Source: Terriglobia bacterium
Lineage (GTDB): Bacteria > Acidobacteriota > Terriglobia > Terriglobales > Acidobacteriaceae
Direction of reading: 5' to 3'
NCBI GenBank assembly: GCA_020073105.1
Contig: JAIQFW010000028.1
Location: forward strand, 1 to 32,449
DNA: 32,449 nucleotides
A program made the translations under genes and the position numbers. The notes beneath the pieces are model-generated. The model had not been told where the DNA came from. It ran no database searches and saw only the letters and a list, made by a program, of their open reading frames with translations. How positions within the stretch are numbered: position 1 is the first letter of the stretch; each line of letters opens with the position of its first letter. Of this stretch, positions 8,326 to 16,354 are shown one piece after another.

Positions 8326-8790
8326 ATGGCACCTGCATTCAACCGAACTACGACTACCGTTCTCGTAGTCGAGGATTCTCCAGAAACGCAGCGCTACCTT
8401 CGAGTCCTGCTCCAACTCGACGGCTACCAGGTCGACACAGTTGGCAGTGGCGAGGAGGCACTGCAGCATGTGCGCGACGGCTCCGCCGCAACGGTCGTGC
8501 TGCTTGACGTGCAAATGCCGGGCATCGATGGGATCGAAACTCTACGCATCTTGCGCGAGCTTCGGCCGGACCTGAAGGTCATCATGTGCTCCGGCGTGGA
8601 TAATCCGGACACCATCCGGGAAGCCATCTTGCTAGGTGCTCACGCTTACCTCGTCAAGCCCATCCAGCATCTCTATCTGTCAGCGGCTGTGGAGCGCTGT
8701 CTGGGCCTGGGCTTGACGACCCATGTCGGTGGACCATTAGGAGCGCGGGTTGTGGCTTGGCCAGCGCCGCACCTTTCTCGTCCCAATTGA
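8326..8790 (+). CDS. Stand-alone response-regulator receiver protein
   Basis: This is a CheY-like receiver domain of about 154 residues from ATG 8326; an in-frame GTG at 8293 would add 11 residues. The conserved site is complete: acidic pair E16-D17 (VVEDSPE), phospho-acceptor D61 (LLDVQMPG), S89 (MCSGVDN) and K111 (YLVKPI). After the domain there is only a short tail, with no output domain, so it must act by protein contact or as a phosphate relay. No histidine kinase is nearby. Its nearest upstream genes are the HTH-only pair, so one guess is that receiver and DNA-binding functions are split among separate proteins here. Confidence 0.88.
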   Translation: MAPAFNRTTTTVLVVEDSPETQRYLRVLLQLDGYQVDTVGSGEEALQHVRDGSAATVVLLDVQMPGIDGIETLRILRELRPDLKVIMCSGVDNPDTIREAILLGAHAYLVKPIQHLYLSAAVERCLGLGLTTHVGGPLGARVVAWPAPHLSRPN

Positions 8791-8810
8791 CATTTGTTCC
8801 CAGAATTCTC

Positions 8811-9464
8811 TTATCTCTGGATCCGGATTGTACTCTCCAGAAACTGCTGCAACTGGTTCTTCTCCTGCTCGGAGATCTGGGTGAATTGCACGCCGATTCC
8901 GAACCCTGGAGTGCTGGTGATCACTTTGGCTTCGGCCCACAGCTTAGTGTCCCAAACCCAGACCGCGATTCTGAGCGTCGTGCCCTTGGGAAGGGGATTA
9001 GGCATCTCGACAAAACATCCGCCCAGACTGATGTCCGCGGTGCGCGCGCGAATCGGTGCGTTCTGCCCGTCCGGGTAAATCTCAACCGAGTTCGTGGTCT
9101 TGAAGCGAGGGTGGGCCCGGCGATCGCGGGCATCCTGTACCGTCCCGTCGAAGCCGGGTGGGGGCAGGGGAAAATCCCACAGCGACTTCTCCGGAGACAG
9201 ATTGAACAGTCCGATGTGGCCGTCTTTCGGGGTTCCCGGCGGACCGGACCACATCACCCGAAAATGGCACTTATTGCTGCCGTAGGTCAGCCCGATGATC
9301 TCATCCTTGTTGATCTGGGCTTGCACACCGACCAACTCCGCCCCGTGGCGGCTGACATTGGTGGTGAACACCTTCTCCGAGAAGACTTGCCCATTGCGGT
9401 CGGTGCCGAAAATTCGGACCGGCACCTTGATATCTTTGCGGGGCTCCCGGCGTTTACCCATCAT
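8811..9464 (-). CDS. Tandem PilZ-domain protein (c-di-GMP binding)
   Basis: This 217-residue protein contains two PilZ-type units. The first has RREPR near residue 5 with NVSRHG about 30 residues later. The second has RAHPR near 120 and DISLGGCFVE about 30 residues after that. Both match the RxxxR and [D/N]xSxxG signatures known to contact cyclic di-GMP, so both sites look competent. There is no membrane segment or enzymatic domain, so it is probably a cytosolic effector. Adjacent genes are a receiver protein on one side and, 1.4 kb away, a diguanylate cyclase. The partner it controls is not evident. The final residues end in ESTIRIQR, as in related acidobacterial PilZ proteins with a helical C-terminus. 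Confidence 0.85.
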   Translation of the reverse strand: MMGKRREPRKDIKVPVRIFGTDRNGQVFSEKVFTTNVSRHGAELVGVQAQINKDEIIGLTYGSNKCHFRVMWSGPPGTPKDGHIGLFNLSPEKSLWDFPLPPPGFDGTVQDARDRRAHPRFKTTNSVEIYPDGQNAPIRARTADISLGGCFVEMPNPLPKGTTLRIAVWVWDTKLWAEAKVITSTPGFGIGVQFTQISEQEKNQLQQFLESTIRIQR

Positions 9465-9749
9465 TCTGACCAGATCCTGCGACGGCTAGGTTACACCTTG
9501 GGCGACGTGATTCTAATTCAAACCGTGAGGTTACTAAAGTGGCGTATGAGCCACCTCACGGGAAGGAAGTAGCTACAAGACGGAAAAACCTTGCAAAAGG
9601 TTGCACGCGGCCCTCTGTTCTGTAGGCAAAGTGTACTCTTAAAACCAAGTACTTGACTGCCAGGTTACGGTATGCGAATTGCTCAAAGCAGGAGGGCGCC
9701 GGAGATCGCAGTCCGTCTCCAGGGGATCCGGGCTTTCCAGGTAACACGA

Positions 9750-10157
9750 ATGAATCACAAAGAAACCTTCTGGATGGCGTGCGACTCGACCGAGCAGTTG
9801 CGGGCGGAGTACGGACCCTTTCAGACCCGCGCCGAGGCCGAGGCCGAGGCCCGCAAACTTGGTTTCGGTTACCTTTTGCGCTACGAGCACCTGATCGATG
9901 GCAATGAAGACATCCAAGAGGTGCGTTGCGTCTTCATTGAGCTGCCAGGGGCCATTGAGCGCAAGCGACCGGCACTGAGACTCCACACCCGCTGCGCCAC
10001 TTGTGGGGAGACGGAAGTGCACGAGGAATCTTGGCGGGCTGAAGTCTGGGCGGACATTCACGAATTCGAGCACGCCCGGCATCGAGTTCGCTTGTTTGAG
10101 CAGACCCGCAGCGATGGATTGAAGGAAATTGAAGACTGGCGAGACCAGTGCGCCTGA
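9750..10157 (+). CDS. Conserved-looking small protein of unknown function
   Basis: This 135-residue acidic protein starts at ATG 9750 (MNHKETFWMACDS); the frame is open to 9672 but the added residues look random. It has an Ala/Glu-rich helix (FQTRAEAEAEARKLGFGYLL), one CxxC (RCATCGET) near the middle and a His/Glu-rich C-terminal half. It has no signal peptide or TM. I do not recognise a family. It starts 285 bases from the divergent PilZ gene and is followed by a small membrane protein. Confidence 0.55.
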   Translation: MNHKETFWMACDSTEQLRAEYGPFQTRAEAEAEARKLGFGYLLRYEHLIDGNEDIQEVRCVFIELPGAIERKRPALRLHTRCATCGETEVHEESWRAEVWADIHEFEHARHRVRLFEQTRSDGLKEIEDWRDQCA

Positions 10158-10245
10158 TCCGCGACGACCTCCAAAAGACCACAGTTTTCTGCTAACCTGT
10201 TGACCAACATCGGCCACTGCCTTGGCCGTTTGCGAGAACAACTCT

Positions 10246-10689
10246 ATGGCCCTGATTTTGCTGCTGATTTTGGCGGCGGTTCCACTGCTGGGCGTGGTCT
10301 GGATCGCTCTTTACGGGTCGCTGACCACGGTGGATGGTCTATTCATGTCGCTGATCCTGCTAGCCATGTCAGGCATCCTGGGAATGACTGCCTTGGTCGA
10401 ACTGCGCAAAGGGAAGGCCGCCTTTTCCCTCAATGCTTCGCCTGTCTCGGCGCGGTCGGGGAAGGGTGGACTGGTTCAACGCGGCAAGGTGCAGGAGGTC
10501 GTTTTCTTTGAGTCCAACGTTGGACAGCCTAACAAGTCGATTGTCACCTTGTCTGACCACGGCCAAAGCCCTCGCATGCTGGTGCTGGAAGGGGACATGC
10601 GCAACGCGCTTCCCGTGGGACAGCGAGTGCAAATCGTGATGCGCAAGGAAGGTGGCCAGAACGTGCTGGCAGATGTCAGTTATTCATGA
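10246..10689 (+). CDS. Small membrane protein of unknown function
   Basis: The start is taken at ATG 10246 (147 residues) because the hydrophobic segment begins immediately there; an in-frame TTG lies at 10222. It has two TM helices (ALILLLILAAVPLLGVVWIA and LFMSLILLAMSGILGMTALV), then a soluble domain of about 90 residues rich in beta-strand-like sequence (GKVQEVVFFESN...SIVTLSDHGQSPRMLVLEGD...VQIVMRKEG). The arrangement resembles small NfeD/OB-like membrane proteins, but I cannot assign a family. It lies between the CxxC protein and the diguanylate cyclase, all on the same strand, and may share a transcript with the former. Confidence 0.6.
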   Translation: MALILLLILAAVPLLGVVWIALYGSLTTVDGLFMSLILLAMSGILGMTALVELRKGKAAFSLNASPVSARSGKGGLVQRGKVQEVVFFESNVGQPNKSIVTLSDHGQSPRMLVLEGDMRNALPVGQRVQIVMRKEGGQNVLADVSYS

Positions 10690-10848
10690 GTTCCCGGCCT
10701 CTCCACAACCGGTGAGCCTAACTCTCAGTAGTGTTACTTACGTAATCCCTAATCCAAGTTCCGCCTCGCGCTGCTCTGCACCTGCAGTAGAAAATTCCTT
10801 AGGCACTGCTGTCCCGCTGGGGTCTGGCTGGCGCCGGAGGAAAGATTC

Positions 10849-11670
10849 TTGGCCACCAACGCAGAACATTCCGCATCGCCCTCGATGCTGGCGCGGGCGG
10901 ACGAGATCCAGCGTCAGATCCAGCAGCTCTCCGGGCGGGACTTGCAACTGTGGTCGATCGGGATCCTGGTGATGCTTGTCCTGGCGGCGGGCATTTCAGC
11001 CCTGATCTTTCCCAACGTGGTCTGGTCGCAGCGCGTCATCCGCATCGAGTCCGCCTACTTGCCTCAATTGTTCTTCGGGCTGATCTCGCTGGTCCTGTTA
11101 TTCAACATCTATCTCATCGGACAGAAGCTGACCCTGAACAACACACGGCGTGCGCTGATCAGCGAACTGGTGTTAAACGAGCGCCTGGAAAGCTTGTCGC
11201 TGGTCGATCCCTTGACCCAATTGCTGAATCGGCGTGCCCTGAACGAATTGATTCCCCGCGAGGTGACACGGGCCAACCGGCTTGGCAGTCCTCTCACTTT
11301 TATGACCATGGACTTGGATGGCTTCCGCGAGATCAACTCCAAGTTCGGCGCGGCTGAAGGCAACCTTGTGCTCATGGAGTTCGGCAAGATGCTCAGAGCG
11401 ACGTTCCGCGGAGGTGACCTGATCTTCCGGCATGGTGGGGATGAATTCCTGGTGGTGATGCCGGAGACGGATGAAGAAGCAGCCGACGCTCCCATCCAAC
11501 GCCTGTTCCGGGCAGTGGAACACTGGAACCTGAACGCCAACAAGCGTTATGAGCTGTCAGTTAGCTGGGGCATGGCACCCTACGTGACGGGAAGCGATTT
11601 CGCCGACGCGCTGCGCGCCGTGGACCGCAAGATGTACCAGAAGAAACACAACCTGGTGCCGGTGTTCTAG
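10849..11670 (+). CDS. Membrane-bound diguanylate cyclase (GGDEF)
   Basis: This protein synthesises c-di-GMP from two GTP. The TTG start at 10849 is supported by a strong GGAGGAAAG at 10836-10844; ATG 10885 would be the alternative. There are two TM helices at about 35-54 and 72-91, a short coiled linker (NERLESLSLVDPLTQLLNRR) and a GGDEF domain whose active motif GGDEF is intact at 196-200. The inhibitory I-site RxxD is present as RGGD at 187-190, five residues before the motif, so product inhibition is expected. The N-terminus has no recognisable sensor beyond the membrane hairpin. PilZ proteins at 8811 and 21627 are candidate effectors. Confidence 0.92.
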   Translation: MATNAEHSASPSMLARADEIQRQIQQLSGRDLQLWSIGILVMLVLAAGISALIFPNVVWSQRVIRIESAYLPQLFFGLISLVLLFNIYLIGQKLTLNNTRRALISELVLNERLESLSLVDPLTQLLNRRALNELIPREVTRANRLGSPLTFMTMDLDGFREINSKFGAAEGNLVLMEFGKMLRATFRGGDLIFRHGGDEFLVVMPETDEEAADAPIQRLFRAVEHWNLNANKRYELSVSWGMAPYVTGSDFADALRAVDRKMYQKKHNLVPVF

Positions 11671-11730
11671 GTTTGAATTCTCGCCCTTCCCGAGGGCATT
11701 GGGAACTCGACTTCGTTCTCTGCCTCCTAC

Positions 11731-11800
11731 CCTCAGCGGCTGAAGCCGTCATTCAACCCAAGCCATTTTCGCAGCGCTGGAAGCGCTGCGCCACCTAAAA
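11731..11800. repeat. Two-hairpin intergenic repeat, copy A (possible bidirectional terminator)
   Basis: First hairpin: CGGC-TGAA-GCCG (11737-11748). Second hairpin: perfect 8-bp stem GCAGCGCT/AGCGCTGC with a GGA loop (11771-11789). A CCACCTAAAAA tail follows. The repeat lies between the convergent cyclase and pgl genes and touches the last codons of pgl, so it could end transcription from both sides. It has the same plan as 12574-12646 and 15177-15242. Confidence 0.7.
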
Positions 11801-12553
11801 ACCCTCCCTTTCGGTGGACAACTGAGCCGCCGCCCGGTCCACCATCCAAATCAATCTGCCGTCCGCTGGACGCACTCGCTGCGACGGTAAGTTGGCACTC
11901 TGGTTTTCCAAAACCTCGCGGAGAATAGCGGCTTTGTCGGGCCCGCAGGCCAAAAAGATGACGCAAGCTGCATGGTTCAGGACCGGCAACGTCAAGGTAA
12001 TGCGGTAAGTCTTAAAATTCTCCACCCAGTTCGCTACTACCAGTCGGTTGTTCTCGTTGAGCGCAGAGGTCCCGGGAAACAGGGAAGCGGTGTGCCCGTC
12101 CGGTCCCAGCCCGAGCAGGACCAGATCAAAGCGCGGAAACTTGCCGGGTTGCAGCTTGAAGAACGTGCGCAGAGTTTGCTCGTAATCGCGGGCAGCCGTT
12201 TCTGCATCGTGCTCGGCGTGAATGCGAAAGACGTTCGGCTCCGGTACCTTCCAAAGCAGAGCTTCTTTGGCCATGCGGTAGTTGCTGTCGGAGTGGTCGG
12301 GAGGCACGTTGCGCTCGTCGCCGAACAAAAAGTAGGTCTTGTCCCAGGGAAGATTCGAAAATGCGTTGCTGGCCAGCAATTGATAGAAGTTCCTGGGCGT
12401 GGAACCGCCGGAGAGGGCGACACAAAACCTGCCACGGCTTTGGACCGCGGCGCTCGCCAGTGCGGCGAACTCGGTGGCAGCAGCGGCGAAAAGATCAGCG
12501 GGCGTATCGAAAATGCGAAGTTCGGGTTGAGAGGGCATGGGCGGTTGTTTCAT
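11795..12553 (-). CDS. pgl: 6-phosphogluconolactonase
   Basis: This enzyme hydrolyses 6-phosphogluconolactone to 6-phosphogluconate, step two of the oxidative pentose phosphate pathway, in the cytosol. The 252 residues are normal for the DevB/SOL family. Diagnostic motifs are VALSGGSTPRNFYQLL at about 45-60 and DLVLLGLGPDGHTASLFPGT near the middle, plus a LFGDERNVPPDHSDSN segment. The start may be the first ATG (12553) or the Met six codons in; neither has a clear ribosome site. It is the last gene of the seven-gene minus-strand sugar-phosphate cluster and is separated from glk by a two-hairpin repeat, which might uncouple or stabilise its part of the message. Confidence 0.95.
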   Translation of the reverse strand: MKQPPMPSQPELRIFDTPADLFAAAATEFAALASAAVQSRGRFCVALSGGSTPRNFYQLLASNAFSNLPWDKTYFLFGDERNVPPDHSDSNYRMAKEALLWKVPEPNVFRIHAEHDAETAARDYEQTLRTFFKLQPGKFPRFDLVLLGLGPDGHTASLFPGTSALNENNRLVVANWVENFKTYRITLTLPVLNHAACVIFLACGPDKAAILREVLENQSANLPSQRVRPADGRLIWMVDRAAAQLSTEREGF

Positions 12554-12573
12554 CCATGGATTCGGAGTTTAAA

Positions 12574-12646
12574 GACCTCGGGCGCTAAAGCGCGTGACTG
12601 AAATTGGGAGTCCGATTTGCAGCAATGAAGCGCTGCTCCCCCTAAA
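12574..12646. repeat. Two-hairpin intergenic repeat, copy B
   Basis: First hairpin: GCGC-TAAA-GCGC (12582-12593). Second hairpin is degenerate: GCAGC (12619-12623) pairing with GCTGC (12632-12636) around an ATGAAG-containing loop. A CTCCCCCTAAAA tail follows. It occupies the glk-pgl gap inside the cluster. Its order, spacing and tail match copies A and C. Confidence 0.6.
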
Positions 12647-12649
12647 AGC

Positions 12650-13636
12650 TTAGGACCCCGCGCCCTTCGCCACCGCGCAGCGCGCCGCTCCCATCAGCGC
12701 GGTCTTGTCATTGGTGATGACTTTGACGGGCATGGCTTCAAGCAGGCGCTGCATGCGGCCCTTGCCAGCAAAAGCCTGCATGAACAATGGCCCTGCCAGC
12801 TTGGGGAGCATCTTGGGAGCGATGCCGCCGCCTAGGTACACGCCGCCGGTGGCCATCAGTTTGAGCGCGAGATTGCCGGCCTCGGCCGCATAAACAGATA
12901 TAAAGAGATCCAGAGCGCGTTCTGAGAGCGGGCATTTGCCGTCGAGAGCAGCACGCGAGATGGCGGCCGCCGGGTCGCCATGCAACATTTCTTCACTGAG
13001 CCACTTCGGTTCTTTCCCGTGTCCGGTGTCGCGCAAGAAGTGGAATACGTTCACCAGCCCGGGTCCGGACACAACTCGCTCCCAGCTGACGTGGCCGTAG
13101 TGAGCGGTCAGATAACGTAGGAGGTCGATTTCCAGGTCGTTGCGGGGAGCGAAATCTGAGTGACCGCCCTCGCATGCAAAGATGTGGTGCTTCTCTCCGT
13201 CCCAGTACATGCCGGCTTCGCCCAGCCCGGTTCCGGCAGCGATCACCGCCTGGTTGCCCACCGGATTTCCCTTCACCTGGTTCAAGCAGACCACATCGCT
13301 GGGAGCCAGAGTGGCTATTCCCCAAGCGTTGGCTTCGAGGTCATTGATGAGCAGGGCCCGTTGGATGTGGAGTTCATCCGCAAGGCGTGTGGATTCCACG
13401 ATCCACGGCAGGTTGGAGGCTTCCACTCGACCGCCGCGTACCGGGCCAGCCACGCCAAAACAGGCGGCGTCCGGGCGGACTGAGGAACTCTCGACAAACT
13501 TGCTCACGATCTCATCGAGACCGGAGTATTCGCGGCTGGGAAAGACTGACGCCGAAACTAGACGGAAGGTGCCGTTCGTGGCTTCGAATAGTGCCAGCCG
13601 CGCGTTTGTACCCCCAATGTCGCCGGCCAGGATCAT
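12650..13636 (-). CDS. glk: Glucokinase
   Basis: This enzyme phosphorylates glucose to glucose-6-phosphate with ATP in the cytosol. The 328 residues fit the bacterial Glk (PF02685-type) family. Motifs: phosphate-binding [14 protein letters not shown] at 4-17, [11 protein letters not shown], the glycine loop [13 protein letters not shown], and substrate-site [12 protein letters not shown]. The ATG at 13636 overlaps the zwf stop by four bases (ATGA), so the two are probably translationally coupled; GGAGGAAC precedes the start inside zwf. The gene therefore feeds substrate directly to the dehydrogenase encoded upstream. Confidence 0.96.
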   Translation of the reverse strand: MILAGDIGGTNARLALFEATNGTFRLVSASVFPSREYSGLDEIVSKFVESSSVRPDAACFGVAGPVRGGRVEASNLPWIVESTRLADELHIQRALLINDLEANAWGIATLAPSDVVCLNQVKGNPVGNQAVIAAGTGLGEAGMYWDGEKHHIFACEGGHSDFAPRNDLEIDLLRYLTAHYGHVSWERVVSGPGLVNVFHFLRDTGHGKEPKWLSEEMLHGDPAAAISRAALDGKCPLSERALDLFISVYAAEAGNLALKLMATGGVYLGGGIAPKMLPKLAGPLFMQAFAGKGRMQRLLEAMPVKVITNDKTALMGAARCAVAKGAGS

Positions 13637-15165
13637 TTCTCGAAGTTCCTCCAGCGGCGGCCGTCGCGCTCCAGCAACTCATCAGCTTCCTTTGGTCCCC
13701 ACGTGCCCGCGGCATAGTTAGGAAAATTTCGCGGCGGCAGCGCTTTCCAGACATCCAGAGCAGGACTCACCACGCACCATCCTGCCTCGACCATATCGGC
13801 GCGCTGAAACAACGTGGCGTCGCCGATCATGCAGTCGTGCAACAAGCGCTCGTACCCGGTACTCGGCCGGGTTCCGAAGTAGTCGGCATACTCGAAATTC
13901 ATGTCCACGGCACCCAGACGCATGGCCGGCCCTGGCACTTTCGCGGCGAAGCGCAGGGAAATGCCTTCTTCCGGCTGAATATGCAGGACGAGTTGGTTCG
14001 GCATCAGGTTTTCTACCGGCGTGTCACGGAACAGTACGAACGGAGCGCGCCGAAATTGGATCACGATATGGGTGTTGTGGCCGGGCATCCGCTTTCCCGT
14101 GCGGAGGTAGAAAGGCACATCCGCCCAGCGCCAATTGTCGATCTGCAACTTCATGGCGACGAAGGTTTCGGTGCGGGAGTCCGGGGGAACACTGTCCTCG
14201 GAACGGTAAGCCGGCACACGTTGCCCGCCGCTGAGGCCTTCGCCGTACTGGCCGCGCACCGTCTTGCTCAGCACCTCCTCAGAGCTCAACGGCTGGATGG
14301 CATGCAAGATCTTGGCCTGCTCGTCGCGCACGGCGTCGGCCCGGAACGAGACCGGAGGCTCCATCGCGGTCAGGCTGATGAGTTGCATGATGTGGTTGGG
14401 CACCATGTCCCGCAGCGCGCCGGCCTGGTCGTAGTAACTGCCGCGACTCTCCACGCCCACAGTTTCCGCCACGGAGATTTGCACGTGGTCAATATAGCGG
14501 CGGTTCCAGATGGGTTCGAAAATCCCGTTGGCAAAGCGCAGCGCCAAAATGTTCTGTACCGTCTCTTTGCCGAGATAGTGATCGATGCGGTAAATCTGGT
14601 TCTCTCGAGCCACTTGCAACAATTGCTGGTTGAGCGCCTTGGCAGACTCCAGGTCGTGACCGAAGGGCTTCTCCACGATGACCCGCCGCCAACGATCGTC
14701 TTCCTCCATTAAGCCAACCGCCGCGAGTTGTTCGACGATGGGCGCAGAGAAGTCGGCCCCGGTGGCTAAATAGTAAAAATGGTTGCCGTGGGTGGAGTGG
14801 TCTTTGTCTGCGGTGTCCAGCAGGTCCTTCAGCTTGGGATAAAGGTTCTTGTCCCCGAAGTTGCCCGGCAGGTAATACATGCGCCGCGTGAACCACTCCC
14901 ACAAATCGGTATCGACCGGTTCAGTGGCAAACTGCTTGATGTCCTGCGACATTCTGTTGCGGAAGTCTTCGGTGGAGATGGCGGCGCGGGCAACACCCAC
15001 AATTGCGAACTCGCGCGACAATAACTGCGACTTGGCCAGGTTGTACAGTGCGGGGACCAGCTTGCGCCGGGTCAGATCTCCGGCGGCTCCGAAGATCACC
15101 ATCGCGCAGGGATCGCCGAGCTTCCCGACAATTTGCGTTGTGGGCATCACTTCTGTCTGAGCCAT
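13633..15165 (-). CDS. zwf: Glucose-6-phosphate 1-dehydrogenase
   Basis: This enzyme oxidises glucose-6-phosphate to 6-phosphogluconolactone with reduction of NADP(H) or NAD(H). I start it at ATG 15165 (510 residues); a GTG at 15177 lies just inside the upstream repeat. The dinucleotide site [12 protein letters not shown] is near residue 25, [11 protein letters not shown] near 165, and the substrate/catalytic signature RIDHYLGKE at 193-201, with the family's essential His and Lys present. Length is normal. It overlaps glk by four bases. It is separated from gnd by a two-hairpin repeat. Confidence 0.97.
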   Translation of the reverse strand: MAQTEVMPTTQIVGKLGDPCAMVIFGAAGDLTRRKLVPALYNLAKSQLLSREFAIVGVARAAISTEDFRNRMSQDIKQFATEPVDTDLWEWFTRRMYYLPGNFGDKNLYPKLKDLLDTADKDHSTHGNHFYYLATGADFSAPIVEQLAAVGLMEEDDRWRRVIVEKPFGHDLESAKALNQQLLQVARENQIYRIDHYLGKETVQNILALRFANGIFEPIWNRRYIDHVQISVAETVGVESRGSYYDQAGALRDMVPNHIMQLISLTAMEPPVSFRADAVRDEQAKILHAIQPLSSEEVLSKTVRGQYGEGLSGGQRVPAYRSEDSVPPDSRTETFVAMKLQIDNWRWADVPFYLRTGKRMPGHNTHIVIQFRRAPFVLFRDTPVENLMPNQLVLHIQPEEGISLRFAAKVPGPAMRLGAVDMNFEYADYFGTRPSTGYERLLHDCMIGDATLFQRADMVEAGWCVVSPALDVWKALPPRNFPNYAAGTWGPKEADELLERDGRRWRNFEK

Positions 15166-15176
15166 GGGTTTCCGCA

Positions 15177-15242
15177 CCTCAGGGGCTGAAGCCCCTCACT
15201 CATCGAGCTCTTAATTGCAGGGCCGAAGGCCCTGCTCCACCT
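15177..15242. repeat. Two-hairpin intergenic repeat, copy C
   Basis: First hairpin: AGGGGC-TGAA-GCCCCT (15181-15196). Second hairpin: 8-bp stem GCAGGGCC/GGCCCTGC with a GAA loop (15217-15235), then CTCCACCT. Stem bases differ from copy A but are compensated, so structure is conserved over sequence. It sits between gnd and zwf, next to the alternative zwf GTG start. Confidence 0.7.
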
Positions 15243-15273
15243 TTGGCGCTGCAAATCACCAGCGCGAGTATGT

Positions 15274-16269
15274 CTAAGCCGTCTTTTTCGCCGATTTGGC
15301 CGGTTCCACATGCCCGCCAAATTTCTGCCGCATCGCCGACAACACTTTCTCTGCAAAGGTGTGTTCCTGGCGGGAACGGAAGCGGGTGAAGAGCGCGGCG
15401 GAAAGTACATCCACGGGAACCGCCTCGTCGATCGCCGCCTGGATCGTCCAGCGCCCCTCCCCGGAATCCTGAACGAAACCGGTGTACTCGGAGAGGGTCG
15501 GGTTCTCAGCCAGTGCCATGGCCGTCAGGTCCAATAGCCACGAACTGACGACGCTGCCCCGGCGCCAGACCTCCGCGATGTCAGCCAGGTTCAAATCGTA
15601 ACGTTGATTGTCGGGGAGCTCCTTGCTGCCGGCATTGCGAAAGATGTCGAAGCCTTCTGCGTACGCCTGCATGAGGCCGTATTCAATGCCGTTGTGCACC
15701 ATCTTGACGAAGTGTCCCGACCCCGACGGGCCGCAGTATATGTAGCCCTCTTCGGCGGTGCCGGGCATCTTTTCGCGGCCGGGGGTTCGAGGGATGTCGC
15801 CGCGGCCCGGGGCCAACGTCTTGAAGATGGGATCGAGTTGCTGTACTGCTTCCTTAGGACCGCCGATCATCATGCAGTAGCCGCGCTCCAGGCCCCACAC
15901 ACCGCCACTGGTGCCCACGTCTACGTAGTGAATGCCTTTGTTCCGGAGTTGCTCGGAGCGGCGAATATCGTCTTTGAAATAGGAATTGCCGCCATCGATG
16001 AGAATGTCGCCGGGCAGCATGCGCTGCGCCAGATTCTGCACCGTTTGTTCGGTAGGAGCGCCGGCTGGCACCATCAGCCAGGCGACTCGCGGCTTCCCCA
16101 GCTTGCTGACGAAATCGTCCAGCGACGATGAAGCGATGGCGCCTTCCCCGGCGATCTGCTTCACGTTGTCAGCACTGAGATCGGTGACCACGACTTCGTG
16201 TCCACCCCGCATCAGGCGGCGCGTCATGTTCGCGCCCATGCGGCCCAATCCCACCATCCCCAGTCTCAT
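15274..16269 (-). CDS. gnd: 6-phosphogluconate dehydrogenase, decarboxylating (short class)
   Basis: This enzyme converts 6-phosphogluconate to ribulose-5-phosphate and CO2. ATG 16269 is chosen because AAGGAG ends six bases before it; the in-frame GTG at 16275 would touch that site. The 331 residues mark it as the short (YqeC/GndA-like) class rather than the ~470-residue enzyme. Motifs: Rossmann [43 protein letters not shown], and [19 protein letters not shown] with the catalytic Lys. The C-terminus ends in a Lys/Ala-rich tail. Short-class enzymes are often NAD-preferring, but cofactor choice cannot be settled here. Confidence 0.95.
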   Translation of the reverse strand: MRLGMVGLGRMGANMTRRLMRGGHEVVVTDLSADNVKQIAGEGAIASSSLDDFVSKLGKPRVAWLMVPAGAPTEQTVQNLAQRMLPGDILIDGGNSYFKDDIRRSEQLRNKGIHYVDVGTSGGVWGLERGYCMMIGGPKEAVQQLDPIFKTLAPGRGDIPRTPGREKMPGTAEEGYIYCGPSGSGHFVKMVHNGIEYGLMQAYAEGFDIFRNAGSKELPDNQRYDLNLADIAEVWRRGSVVSSWLLDLTAMALAENPTLSEYTGFVQDSGEGRWTIQAAIDEAVPVDVLSAALFTRFRSRQEHTFAEKVLSAMRQKFGGHVEPAKSAKKTA

Positions 16270-16354
16270 ACCCACTCCTTATGCCATATTAAATCGTTTT
16301 TGTAGAATCCCCGAGGAAATAACCGCGGACGACACCAAGGACCAGCAGGGAAAA

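Noticed and set aside
11731-11800. Reading hairpin repeat copy A simply as an intrinsic terminator
   Set aside because: The A-run gives a T-tract only for the minus strand, and the same module also occurs between co-directional genes, so a repeat-family call is safer than a pure terminator call.
13387-14712. Long open frame (441 codons) on the plus strand opposite zwf and glk
   Set aside because: It is rich in His/Arg/Gln with no family motif, and lies fully opposite two unmistakable enzymes. High-GC shadow frame.
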